A stretch of 64,000 bases of DNA, from contig NW_019775980.1 in assembly GCF_001039355.2 (NCBI RefSeq), positions 241,434-305,433 of the forward strand. The letters run 5' to 3'. This DNA is from Lingula anatina. Lineage: Eukaryota > Brachiopoda > Lingulata > Lingulida > Lingulidae. Shown here in pieces: positions 23,801-34,295 of the stretch. Positions within the stretch are counted from its first letter, which is position 1. Each line of letters begins with the position of its first letter. A program made the translations under genes and the position numbers. Below the pieces are notes generated by a model. The model was given only the letters and a program-made list of their open reading frames with translations. It did not search any database and had not been told where the DNA came from.

Positions 23801-26800
23801 TATGGGGCATCCATCTCCTTTCTCAGAGAGAGTATGGCAGGCTTTTAGTGTCCTATGTTCTCTGCTGCTGCACGTCATTGATTGATATGAGCAAACTTTA
23901 TAACGGATATTTACCCAATTAGACAATTTCGTATCGTATTCTCGAGTGTTAATTTCCTAGAACTGCAATTTTCGTAATTGCTTGCTACATGTAGACAAAG
24001 TATTGTGTTTTCATAACGGTAGAACTAAGAACGCAGAGGTCCTTTGGTGAAATATTTCACACCGTTTCCAGTGCATATTTGCGAAACAAAAAATGGACAG
24101 TACATGTAACCGATATGTAGCACGGTGTAATTATTAAGAGACTGAAATATCATCAAACTCTTCACAACCGGACGACTAGCACTTCTCCCAAAGAATGCTA
24201 TTTATCAGGTTCGGCGGTGATGGCTGTTTGTGATGAAAGTGCTCAGCATTCTATAATTGTCACCAAGGTGTGTGACGGTTTTATGTCGGGTTCAGCGTCT
24301 CCTCCCCCTTCTACCAGATAAACTGTGACATGAATACTAAATAAACGAATTAGAAAAGGCAGGCACTTCAAAGAGGACACTGTATATCAAAAGAGGTTCA
24401 CTGGTAGCGATGTCTCTATTAAGCGCTTCCCAGTAGTGTTTCATGCACTAAATGATAAGCGTCTCATCTCTAACCCCCTGGCCACGTATAGCACCCTGAG
24501 GATATAGTGTTAAATACTGACCCATTAAGATGTTAGGACGATGGCGTGTATTATTATCTTAACTATGAGGTTTCTTAATCGACCATAACCTTGACGCCTT
24601 GACCTTAGAGAGGGAAATTATCGGTGATGTTTCTTATATAGATGGCGGTCTCCCTTACATTGACCCGCACTTTGAATAAATTCGTGAAATAGAACGCGGC
24701 CATTAGGTGATTAATTAATTAATTACGTTTCCAAAATTTACTGACGCTCTTAACTTACAGAGTGTTTCAGATACGTATCTACATTAAAGAGACAACTGTC
24801 CTAAGCTCTCCCCAGACAGGGTCACAGAGAATATTTCACTAGATATTTATCTAGACACATTTTTGGACACATTTCTCTACTGTCCACCGAGAGATTTTTG
24901 CCCCAAAAAGAGAAGAAAATGCGTTATCCACAAGTTTGTGTCTGAAAACTGTAAGCTTCAGCTTCTGATGATACCCTGTGCATTCCAAAAAGAAATAATA
25001 ATTGACGCTTTTAATAGCAGCCCATCTGCTTACATGTATTATACCGTTACGCGCAAAAATAATTTTGGAGCGGTGCGTATGTTGTATGTTTCTGCTCATC
25101 CATTACTCCGTATGGCTTCCTAAGAAACTGGAAAATTCTGAGAACACATTATTCACATTTACTACTCTTTGATCTTTCAAATATCCCGACTCACACTAAT
25201 GTAAGGGCAACGTATTTCACCATGCCAGCGCAGTAAACAGAAACGTATTAGTAATAGCCTTGTTGTGTGAAATCAGCAAAGTAAAGTGGAATTTCCTCGA
25301 TAATCGTTCATTCAAAAATTATATTGGTATTAATCACGTTATTGGGAAATTGTTTCACGCTGTTCAGCATGGTTTAATGATTGTACGGATGTTATGAAAG
25401 TTTCGTGGAAGATGCTTGGAAAAAAAGATTTCCGTCCGACACAAAAGAACCTGTATTGCATGAACTTATATATAGAGCACTTGTTTTTGTACGAGAGCCA
25501 TCTCTGATTTTGAAAACGACCCCTTTACTGGTTAGTTTTAGTAAAATACAAGGTACCTGATATACGCCAGTCTTTGACTTCCTCGTCATGGTCTCTCTCT
25601 CTCTCTCAAACTCAAATATTTACACACTTTTCCAGATACTCCTATCCCCTTACATAATATCTCCACCCGTTTTGCACACCAAGTACAAAATACATCAAAG
25701 GAAATAGACATAAAAAGCTCCAAGTTCAGCTGAACACACAGTCGGAACCCTGACAATCAGTTCATCCATCACGGATGATGAAGTGTAAAACTATTCGTGT
25801 TTTTTTTATAGTGACAGTTGCACAGACACAGCTGGGCAGATGATCTAAGCGCCGATGAGTCAGACGGTTTTGGACGCCAAATCTATATCTAAAGGCTTAA
25901 CCAGCGTTCCACTGGGTTTTGTCTACTTTGTTTAGCAGTAGTTTTGTATAATGATGTTGTTGTCTTTGCTACGGGGGCACTGCCCGCTTTCCCAACGGCA
26001 AATAGTTTACTCTTTGCTTACTGGCGCGGCAGTTTGCATGTTGCAAGATTGCACGAACCAGATCGAACGAGATTGAACCTAACTTAGCTGTCTCTCTCCG
26101 TTGTGTGACAAGACAGAAGGGGCACAAATAGGATGCTTAGCATCATGCAGAGATCTTCTAGGAAAAAAATCCACAAGCCAAATTTCTCCCTATGCTTTTT
26201 GACATGAATTTTGTTTGACGTTAATTTTTCACGCAAATACACAGTTATTCCAAATTGTGTGTGCTCACACGAGGACAAGTTCGTTCTGGTATCGACCATA
26301 TGTAGCCTTTGGTTAGGCACTAGTGATTTTCAACTTGTAATTGCGGTATTTTCAACCAAAAATCGATCGCGATTCACAGAAATGTAAATAGGATTTTATA
26401 TAATAATGATTTTCAGTGAAGAAGAAGACCCGAGCTGCTACCGGGCAAGAAATCTTCCCTGTAATCTTCTCCCATGACTCATCTTTAACTTCATATCTCT
26501 GCTGCCCAGTCTTAACTACACATCTGAGCTAACAGACACGGGGGGAATCAAAGCATGTACTTTACTCTTGAGGTATTCCTTAATTATTTTACCTTTCTTG
26601 TAGTCAAGACTAGTATTAGGCCGCACGAGAAAATTGATCACAACAGACAACAACAGTGGCACGGCCTAAGTCATTTCTACCTGGCCCTATTGTTCCTATA
26701 TTCTCTGAATACTCAATATAATTATTTAAAAAACACAATACATTTATGATTATTAATATTGCACCCAGGGTTCAGGAATACATTCCATCCATATTTTAAC

Positions 26801-27436
26801 TCGGAATTTTATAGATAAGTCTGTAAACTGGGATATTTACCGTACATCGTGACAAGAAGGCATTACATTCTTGTCTATAGTTAACTACCTCTTTTCCACA
26901 CTAATTAGAGAAGACACAGCGAAAACAAAAAAACACAGTAGAAATATAACGCCGCATAAAACTAAATAGATTGCCAGGGTTAGACCAACCGGAATAATTG
27001 TTTATGGCAATGTACTGTTTTTTTAACGGAATTCATTTGTTCGTGGAAGACCTCATTTGCCAATTGATCAGACGCGACAGACGCGCTAGAATACGGTCGA
27101 TAGCACTCTATGGTTCAATTTATTTCAGAAATGTGGAATAAATCCACTTATTGCCCCGGTCGTCGGTACACACATTTACATATACAGCGGCGCATCTGCT
27201 GTCTCTCAACCTCTAACCAACGGAGAATTAAAGAAAAGATGAAGTTTTCCTGGAAACGATTTGTGTTTTTCCCCCGTGAAATCTTATTAAGAGGTTAAGA
27301 TGAAAGGCCTCAGACACTGGAGACTAATTTACTAAAGACTGCTGATTATTTTCTCAATCCATTAGGGACGGCTTGTCATATAAAGATATCAACGGGTTGA
27401 CATTCAATAACCGGCACATCTTTAACGGACAATAAA

Positions 27437-27505
<69 letters not shown>

Positions 27506-29749
27506 CGTGTGTGTGTGTGTGTGAACGCGAATGCGTTAATGTATGCGGGCGTACATGTATATATGTTTGGGGACAGGAATATTGAGCGTCTTCAGTCTGC
27601 ACCTCGATTTTCACAGCACCCATATTTCAAAACGTCGTCGTCATTTGTGGCCCAGGCTTGCGGTACACCTCAATAGTACGACATCTTGTTCGATAACCTT
27701 CCCAACCCCTGTCTTAAACTTGGCGGGGAAGCCAACAGACCACACTGACTTTGATGAACTTGTCATTTTCAAACACAAGGACTCACAGCACGCGATGTTA
27801 CGATACACGTAGTTTAAGTGGGAGACAACAATAACAGAAATTCAATAAACTGATAGCTTAATAGTTTGGTATATTTATTTCAATAACAGTACTTCACTTG
27901 TGTCTACGATCACTATCTCGTCTTATCTCACGAGATTGTGTGATTAACGGGCCTCACGCCCTCAAAAAGGGATAAACATTTTTACTGGGACCCCCTTGAC
28001 AAACCCCTTGCCTTCCCCCCCCCCTCCCCCCCTCAACTCTTCCCTGTACACGACCACCTGGACATCTGCACTACAGACATGCTGAATATTGTATACATGT
28101 ATAACTGATGAGTAAATTTATGACTTAGTTAAAGAGAGATAGGAAATTGAATGCTAGAGAGAACAGAATAACAAATATAGGCAAATAATGAGATAAATCA
28201 GCGAGGAAATTAACAAGTTCGTTCATTAATTTTCATAGAAAAATAAGTAAGAGTAAAACCCCCAAATAACTGTAAGATTAAAAAATGAAAGACATGTTTT
28301 CGTTATTTTTTTCAGCTCTAGTATTTCTATATTTCTGTTTATATTTCAGTTCTCGTTATTAAATAGACTAGAAATATTATATGAGAATCCAACATGAACT
28401 CCACCTGTTTTTTTGTTTCAGGGAGAAAATCAATGTTTCAGAGGAACGACAGTAAACTGGCTGAGGGCCGAGAGCCTCAACTAAATCGTTTTGTCAGTCA
28501 AATATCCTCTCTCCCTACACAGGTAAGACTTAGATATTATTTACGTCCACTTAATTGCTTAAATATTGAATATTGTTTGAAGTTTCGTCCTATCGTTTCA
28601 ATGCTTGGCCCGAAATATCGCATTAATAACCTGAACAATTCTGCGCCAACAAATAATGTTTTCTGCGCGGACAGATCTTTAGATACATCTGAATACACTT
28701 CATGGAAGGAAATGAAATGTAATATAATTTTACAGATTAAGAAATTGAATTAACTGCGCTTTGTAAACGTCCAAAAAAGAGGCAACTTCCATCCATCATT
28801 TTCATGTCAAGAGGAGAGTTTGAGTCTTTTTGCAGTAAAACAAGTAAATGTGTTTGTAAAAACGACTTAGGCTCTATTCCCATAGATTTTAGATCGATCT
28901 ATCCCCGCGGGGAGTCTCACTAGATTACTTTCAGATAATCCGACTTAAATGTCCGTCCCGCCTACTACAAGCTGTAAGAGGGTAATTAACTTTCGTGTCC
29001 GCCCGGCTGACAGCTATTTAGCGTGAACCCCCAGGGAGTTAGGTCGATCTAAAGTAGGTCGATCTAATCTATGGAAATGGGGTGTTAGGCTGTATTCCCA
29101 GAGCTTTTAGATCGATCTATCCCCGCGGGGAGTCTCACTAGATTACTGTCAGATAATCCGGATTAAATATCCGTCCCGCCTACTACAAGCTGTAAGAGGG
29201 TAATTAACTTTCGTGTCCGCTCGGCTGACAGCTATTTAGCGTGAACCCCCAGGGAGTTAGGTCGATCTAAAGTAGATCGATCTAATCTCTGGAAATGGGG
29301 TCTTAGACTGAAACGGCGGGTGCACACGCACACAGACACGTACAAACACGTACGCGGCCATAGCCTAATTTCTTTTGCTATACGCGAACGATTCCACCCA
29401 TCAGATAATTCACACCTTAAGAACCAGTCAGGGTCTCAATCCACGAAAAGGTGGACGGGGTCGCGCCCGGGAGCTCTGTACGCCCAGCTAATTGCCGTGG
29501 ATGAATCATTTGGCCACCAGTCTTCCGCTATCAAACATACCAGAGTGCTCGCTTGGAATGCGAAGGGCAGTAAAGCACAGTAGCCGCTCCACTTGAGAGC
29601 CACACAGCGTGTAGGGAAGCTGACATTTTAAGATGGAGAATAAAGCGGAGAAAGGTGTTAGAGCGTGGTGGTTAGTTAACTGAGCATAAAAGAAAAGGGG
29701 AAACAGGATATGCTGCAATGCCTTCCATTTATTTATGTTGAGGCAAAAG

Positions 29750-29784
<35 letters not shown>

Positions 29785-31738
29785 TAAAGAGCCATAGTTT
29801 ACATGTTCAAGTTTTCAAATACCACCAAAAAAGAAAAAAATCTGGCATGAATAATAACGTCAAACACGACATTTCGTCTTGCGGTTTGTATATATATTTA
29901 TTGTTAAAAAAGCATCTTTAAACCTTCTTTTTGTATTATCAATGCAACTGTTTCGACTTAACTGATAAATAATTCATTGATCGACAGCGTGATATTTTTC
30001 TTGTGTTGGTCGTATCAGTTACACAAATTGGAGTGTGTTTTTGGTCTTTCAGTGTAATTTGGGCTTCGTACAAAAAGCACAAAACATTTTTTTCGTCCTT
30101 TCCTAATGTATATTAAATCCAAATTGTGACGCTCAGTAAAAAAAAATCGACCGCCCATGCTCTGTATTTGGTTCCCATACGTTTTGTTTTTTATCTGGCG
30201 GTAGTCAAGGTTTCATATCCCGTGCTGCTTAGTCTCTGTAACTAGGTTATCTCCGCCGCCCGCCGGTTGCGTGAGAATAAATCAAACTAAGTCCAATTTC
30301 ACAAGGCAGCTGCTTCGACCAGTATACCCCGAGTTTCCACGCGTCCATGCCTTGTTTTATAACCACCCTTCTTTGTATATACGTTAAACTAGACGGTTAA
30401 CGCGAAAATATGGAGATTGAGACCGGAAAGTCCTGACACTCAGGGTGCCGCGATGGTGAAATAAAGGTTGTGTCGGAGCGTGAATATCTGCCCCCAAAAA
30501 TCAGGGTACATGGACTCCCACACATGCACCAAAATGTGATGAATTGCACAAATATCTTACCAGACACATCGATGGCTAAAAGCTTTTTTCCAGCACTAAA
30601 TATATGTTATTTATTACAGCAGGTGCTGTGGAGATTCTGCCTTGTTACTGTTGTTAAACCTAATCTATATAGAAAACCCCGCTGTTATTACATTGTCTGT
30701 GACTGTCCAAAATTCTAGATATATTTTTCTATCTCATTTGTATTTCCCTTTTATCGGAGGTAAACTATAAGTAGATATTTTTTTCTGACCTAATGGCAGC
30801 AGAAATAATTCATATCTTGTCTTAGACATTTCAACCCTAGCCTCTGGAAGTCCATGTACCGTGGCTGAATGCTACTGAGAGAGTTTGAGTTGCATTATAT
30901 GGCTGTAAATAAGCCCAAGATTAGAATATTTTAATTTTTACTAAATTGGTTATCGACAAATGTTTGAATTTGAGGTAGTGCTACGAGGTTTACAATTAAT
31001 GAGAGAAAGAGAAAGCGTCTTTGTAATCCCGAGAGCGTAAAAATCAGTTTTCTCAACGAATCTCTCCTTATGCTTTCAGGCGCATCTCATAATGTGATTT
31101 GTGTATCTTGGGATGAAGCTCGGATTATTGGTTTTAATAGGAACAAGATTATTGGATATAATTCCACTTTTCGTGGGATTGAGTGTTTTGTAATTGTGCT
31201 TTATAATTATGAAATGAAATGTTTAATAAAACTGACCAAATTGTGTTCATCTTTGCAGGTTTCACAGAGTCCTCTAGTCTTATCCTTCTTCGAGTCACGA
31301 ACCACGGACCCCAAGCCGTTCAAACACGACTCCTCTCTCCATGACAACCAGCATGACGACGACGATGACGTGGACTACCTCAACGGTAACCATGACGACG
31401 ATGACGACACAGATTTCTTCATAGACATGACGGACCTCATGCTGACTGAGGACGTGGATTGGAACATGGCGCTGCAGCCGAACAGCCCCTCCAGCAGTAA
31501 CGCAATATGGGGCTCATATCTTGACCGCTGTCCGAAATTGCTCAGTAGCAGCATGAACGACCTGACGATTGACCCTTTCACTTATACAGAATTCGCGGAG
31601 ACTTTGAGTGAACAGGAGGAAGGAGTGAGTGACACAGAGAACGACAGTGGTGTGCAGGAAGACACCTTGACGGAGTCCTCGACCAGCAGTTCCTTAGACT
31701 CCATCAGCAGTTCGAGCAGCGTCAACAGCAGCTCGTGA
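10945..31738 (+). CDS. PX-domain protein, p47phox/Tks-type PX with acidic Ser-rich tail (3 coding exons)
   Basis: Coding exons 10945-11209, 28422-28522 and 31259-31738 join in phase to 281 codons plus stop. The start lies in a good context (GACATGG). Residues about 20-137 form a PX domain, a phosphoinositide-binding membrane-targeting fold. FIKRTFSDFLNLQYKLL matches the basic beta3/alpha1 signature, with Arg55 at the phosphate-contact position. QLNRFVSQISSLPTQ followed by VSQSPLVLSFFESRTTD matches the PX C-terminal helices of p47phox, NOXO1 and Tks4/5. The usual PxxP loop before the last helices reads ALLSG here, so it is lost. No SH3 domain follows. Instead comes an acidic tail with two DDDDD blocks (155-159, 168-172, an internal 13-residue repeat) and a Ser-rich end. 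Membrane recruitment is inferred. HS1BP3-like PX proteins are a weaker alternative. Confidence 0.85.
11792..11953. mobile_element. MITE of the CTACCAGGGCCACAGA family, copy 1
   Basis: The left end CTCAGCTCTACCAGAGCCAC (about 11815) is the inverse of the right end near 11921-11943, whose complement reads CTCAGCTCTACCAGGGCCAC. The centre is AT-rich and holds the CATTTCTCCACTGTGTTGTA phrase shared with copy 2. Exact ends are uncertain. Confidence 0.55.
12397..12459. repeat. (TG)n-(GA)n compound microsatellite
   Basis: TG units to about 12414 are followed by GA units from 12420. Confidence 0.95.
13751..14022. repeat. GA-rich compound repeat with interspersed ATGAACGGA blocks
   Basis: Long GA runs are punctuated six times by ATGAACGGA or ATGAACAGAAGG blocks, building irregular higher-order units of about 40-60 bp. 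Open frames through it on both strands are low-complexity artefacts. Confidence 0.85.
14305..14472. mobile_element. hAT-like MITE, CAGGGGCGGATTTAGG family, copy 1
   Basis: The left end is CAGGGGCGGATTTAGG and the right end is complementary to CAGGGGCGGATCCAG. The element is flanked on both sides by TTTGG (14300-14304 and 14473-14477), a perfect 5-bp target-site duplication. Inside is a palindrome around GTCTTCTGGGTCTTCCAGAAGAC and a second GGAAGACGGTCA arm. CAGG...CCTG ends are typical of hAT elements. The element is 168 bp and non-coding. Confidence 0.8.
15411..15444. repeat. (GA)n microsatellite
   Basis: About 17 GA units, followed by purine-rich sequence. Confidence 0.95.
15794..16007 (+). 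mobile_element. PIF/Harbinger-like MITE, copy B (complete)
   Basis: A 214-bp element flanked by TAA on both sides (15791-15793 and 16008-16010). The left end is GACCCCATTCCCAGAGATTA; the complement of the right end is GGGCGCATTCCCATAGATTT. AGATCGATC-type subterminal repeats follow inside each end. A 3-bp TWA duplication with GG/GA(C/G)CC-like ends is the signature of PIF/Harbinger transposons. There is no coding capacity, so it is nonautonomous. Confidence 0.85.
16728..16835. repeat. Degenerate ACTGACCATTGTAT tandem repeat
   Basis: Irregular units of about 12-16 bp (ACTGACCATTGTAT, ACTGGACACTGTAT and similar) repeat about eight times. Confidence 0.7.
16858..17075. mobile_element. MITE of the CTACCAGGGCCACAGA family, copy 2 (two units back to back)
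   Basis: The left end CCTACCCTCAACCAGGACCG and the right end (complement GGTACCCTCTACCACAGTCA) are inverted. A second pair of ends lies in the middle near 16945-17000 (GTGACCCTGGAAGGGGGTAC and CACGACCACAGATATG), so two related units seem joined. Shares CACATTTCTCCACAGTGTTA with copy 1. Confidence 0.5.
17827..17932. repeat. (CT)n-(CA)n compound microsatellite
   Basis: CT units to about 17852, then imperfect CA/CG units. Confidence 0.95.
21508..21662. mobile_element. hAT-like MITE, CAGGGGCGGATTTAG family, copy 2
   Basis: Opposite in orientation to copy 1 and sharing its internal GATCCATCCTCCATTTTTGA, GACCGTCTTCC and AAGACCCAGAAGACGG blocks. The left end is CAGGGGCGGATTTAG; the right end has drifted to CCGCCCCAG. 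No target-site duplication is visible. Confidence 0.75.
22062..22204. mobile_element. MITE of the CTACCAGGGCCACAGA family, copy 3, 11-bp flanking direct repeat
   Basis: Ends ACCCTCTACAGGGTGGCAGA and (complement of right) TCTCTCTACCAGGGCCACAG. AGTCAGTCACT occurs immediately before (22051-22061) and immediately after (22205-22215). An 11-bp duplication would fit Mutator-like elements (9-11 bp), but only this copy shows it. Confidence 0.65.
22277..22451. mobile_element. 175-bp MITE with ~60-bp inverted repeats, copy 1
   Basis: The left end GGTCCCATTCAGAACAGTGG and the complement of the right end GGCCGCGTTCAGAACAGTGG start arms that match for about 60 bp, to GCGACCCACT / CCGACCCACT. ATA flanks it on both sides (22274-22276, 22452-22454), consistent with a 3-bp duplication. 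There is no coding sequence. Confidence 0.75.
27439..27523. repeat. (CT)n-(GT)n compound microsatellite
   Basis: CT units to about 27487 and then GT units, in intron 1 of the PX gene. Confidence 0.95.
28422..28522 (+). CDS. PX-domain gene, coding exon 2
   Basis: The acceptor is TTTTTTTGTTTCAG| and the donor is CCTACACAG|GTAAGA. 101 bp encode residues 89-122, including SGRKSMFQRND and the helix QLNRFVSQISSLPTQ. Both junctions are in phase with the neighbouring exons and no other frame gives PX sequence. Confidence 0.85.
28870..29084 (-). mobile_element. PIF/Harbinger-like MITE, copy C
   Basis: 215 bp, in the opposite orientation to copies A and B. Flanked by TTA at 28867-28869 and 29085-29087. 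Begins GGCTCTATTCCCATAGAT, ends complementary to CACCCCATTTCCATAGAT. The core carries the conserved CCCGCCTACTACAAGCTGTA. Confidence 0.88.
29088..29302 (-). mobile_element. PIF/Harbinger-like MITE, copy D
   Basis: 215 bp in the same orientation as copy C, starting right after the TTA at 29085-29087 that ends copy C, and followed by TTA at 29303-29305. The arrangement is TTA-C-TTA-D-TTA. It differs from copy C at few positions. Confidence 0.88.
31259..31738 (+). CDS. PX-domain gene, coding exon 3 (terminal)
   Basis: The acceptor is TCATCTTTGCAG|GTTTCACAG. Encodes residues 123-281: the end of the PX domain (VSQSPLVLSFFESR), the duplicated acidic HDDDDD blocks, then a Glu/Ser-rich tail ending SSSVNSSS. 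G+C content and codon use are clearly more coding-like than in the flanking intron. Confidence 0.88.
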   Translation, partial: VSQSPLVLSFFESRTTDPKPFKHDSSLHDNQHDDDDDVDYLNGNHDDDDDTDFFIDMTDLMLTEDVDWNMALQPNSPSSSNAIWGSYLDRCPKLLSSSMNDLTIDPFTYTEFAETLSEQEEGVSDTENDSGVQEDTLTESSTSSSLDSISSSSSVNSSS

Positions 31739-31835
31739 CGTCATGACAGCACATTGTGACGTAATGACAGTAGCTCGTGACGTCATGACAGCAGATTGTG
31801 ACGTAATGACAACGGTTCGTGACGTCATGACAGGG
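31731..31835 (+). promoter_or_regulatory. 21-bp tandem array of five CRE/ATF-like octamers over the stop codon
   Basis: TGACGTCA occurs at 31736, 31778 and 31820; TGACGTAA occurs at 31757 and 31799. All are exactly 21 bp apart and alternate, giving a 42-bp higher-order unit. The first TGA is the stop codon of the PX gene. TGACGTCA is the palindromic consensus of CREB/ATF factors. Regulatory function is inferred; it could also be a neutral minisatellite. Confidence 0.6.
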
Positions 31836-34295
31836 ACACGTTAGAATACGACTTTTCTCACGAAGTCCGCCGAATTTTGTCGGGTTCAGTCGTCTTTAGA
31901 CGCTACTGAGATAACGCAGAAGTGACCTTAGTGGATTTCATAATAAGTCAGGTTTGGCACAGCCAACATATAACACTGCAATATAATTTCAGTGTATGAG
32001 ATTCAATCAACCAACAATTGACATGATGAGTTGGATGAATTCCTACAGTTGCCAAAATATCTCATGGGAGAAAACTGCTGTTTAATCTGACTGTTAGAAA
32101 CCAAGCTGACGTTTTAAACACACCCGAAGAACTGCTTTAAGAGACACTGCTGGTCAGTGAGATGACGCTTTGGGTGTGTGTGGGGAGTCATGGCGGAACG
32201 TGGAGATTTGCATTAGGATAACATAATGTGAAACTGAGCAATTGTTTTATTTGCGGACATTCATGACACTGAAATACATCATGACACTAAAAAGATCCTT
32301 TGAAAGACATTATTTCGAAAACAAGTGCAACAATAATATTTAAAAGATGTGCAATGAAGACATTACCAAAAGCATTAGGATTGTGATTACTGTCTTCCTG
32401 TAATAATACATTAACAAATGAGTTCTTCCTACCACTTCGTCTTCCGTTAGACCTACGTGTATATAATGGGGTCTAAAAATACTCGCTGACTGACAAAACA
32501 ATGTGTCCAGCCATTTTCTGGAATTGCATTAGTTAAGGTATAGCCGCCTTCCCTAAACCAGGATGTGACTGCACAGAGGTTATAACAAATTCTGGAAACC
32601 GGAAGTCATCTTGCAGGCGTTTCAACCGGATTCAGGAGACGCACCAGGACAAAGAAGTCATATCATTGACTTTAAGTGGTGCAAAAGTAATAATTGTTTC
32701 TTTTTAATTTGAGAATAATGTAAATATTTTATTCCTAGAATTGATCCTCTGTCTTCCATCTCGAACGCCTTGGCACTAAATTTGGTTTCTAGAGCAAAAT
32801 GTCCAAGGATTCCTCATGTCTCGTTCTGGTTCTAATTCTATATGGAATCGTACGAGATAACCCGAGTGCTTTGCTTCCATTCTTTATCAAATGAGGCAAA
32901 ACAATGCGTAAATATTAGATGGCAGCTGGCAGCATGTTTTGGTGTTTTGACTGATCCATACAATGTGGAAATTTAAATAATTCTGGTATAGAGACGTTCT
33001 CGGCTCCATTTTGAATTGCTCTGTATGTGCATGCACCCAGGGCTTTTATTTACGCAGAATAAGTGTTGTCTCTAACTGAATTGTAATTTCCTTAATCGTG
33101 TTTTCATATATGTCGTATCGTATGTAGGGATCGAATATCTTCGTACCAAATGGTATTAGAGGTTTTCTTGTGATCTAGATCAGAACAAAACATCCACCGT
33201 ATAAAGAAGGCGGGCCATATTGGAACAAGTGAATGATTTACCATTGTGTTAAGTGTTTTATATACGGTAGACTACTAACAGCATCCATCAGACTAGAACT
33301 GACTTGTATCGATATGTTATAAGATATATTAACACTGGTCAATCTCGTTGGTCAAGATATTTAGACACTGACCATGCCCATGACATTGCTCATGCGATAT
33401 ATAATTTGACCATCACAAGTGTACCATTGATAAATGTCCAGAGGTCATTTGTAAGGTATTTTGATGGCTAATCAGGACATCTAAAACACTGTATGTTCGG
33501 TTCCGTGTACTTCACGACTCAATCCTTAATGGTCCATGTGTGTTGAAGTACCGATACTTATCACATTAGGGCTGTCACTTATATATACACACCCAGAAAT
33601 TACTCCCAAGAATTTTCGACCAACCCGTCGCATTTTTATAACACTTTGGTTATATAAAAGCTAATCTACGTACGTGAACTTAACAAGGACTAAGTGCTTC
33701 TAGTACAGTGTGCTCATCAGCCAAATTCAATTACTAACGTGTTTAGGTTTAACTTAATGGTAATTTCTAAATGTTTGGTACTTTTGGCGTCCAGTGATAT
33801 AAATTTGCACTGGAATCTAATATTAAATCAAGCAGAAGAGCCGAACACAGATTAAAGGGGCATGTTTTATGTGTATATCAGTTCACTATGTTTTGTTTAT
33901 AGTTGAGACAACTGCAATACTTTCTCCAAAGGACTATATTCGTGTTTTTATTCATCGTTTTAAGTTGTTCATCTGTTTGGTATATAAATCATTAGCATGG
34001 ATGTGATTTTAAGTTTGAGTGAAAAGTAATGGAAATTACGATTAAAGATACGAAGAGTTCTTGAAAATTGTAAAATGTATGTAAAATCATTCACATAGGA
34101 TGTGCAAGAATTCTGTGGCAGATAGTGAGAATGGGGTGTTGTACGTGATTTGTACGTCTTAAGTCATTTTGTTTCTTACTGCTGTTGATCGTGTGTTATT
34201 GTTATTGAATATATACATCGTCACTTTATCATATTACACAAAACTCATGTTGAATCTACTTGAATGTTTTAATAAAAAAGGAGCTATGTGATCAT
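31739..34295 (+). other. 3' UTR of the PX-domain gene (inferred)
   Basis: No coding frame or splice acceptor of note lies between the stop codon and the AATAAA at 34271-34276. The latter is followed by a GT-rich stretch (TTGGTGTTCAGTTTGTC), as expected downstream of a cleavage site. Its length, about 2.5 kb, is inferred, and earlier cleavage is possible. Confidence 0.5.
34271..34276 (+). terminator. Polyadenylation signal of the PX-domain gene
   Basis: AATAAA within TTTTAATAAAAAAGG, with a downstream GT-rich element at about 34299-34317. Confidence 0.5.

Larger units (their letters stand above)
11210..28421 (+). other. Intron 1 of the PX-domain gene (17.2 kb), rich in MITEs and simple repeats
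   Basis: The intron splits the PX domain between the PxxP-loop region and its last helices. It contains the MITEs listed separately (11792-11953, 14305-14472, 15794-16007, 16858-17075, 21508-21662, 22062-22204, 22277-22451), GA/CT/CA/GT microsatellites and many poly-C runs. No further exon is needed, because exons 1 and 2 join in phase within one PX domain. Open frames of 162 codons (17190-17678 +) and 145 codons (23926-23489 -) have no recognisable features. Confidence 0.75.
28523..31258 (+). other. Intron 2 of the PX-domain gene
   Basis: 2.7 kb. It holds the tandem Harbinger-like MITE copies C and D and a 28-bp poly-T run near 29753. The frame upstream of exon 3 stays open back to 31070 by chance. 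Confidence 0.75.

Noticed and set aside
23489-23926. 145-codon minus-strand open frame
   Set aside because: It runs through a poly-T tract read as poly-Lys and has no recognisable protein features.
27354-27623. 89-codon minus-strand open frame with RERERE and HTHTH runs
   Set aside because: Microsatellite translation only.
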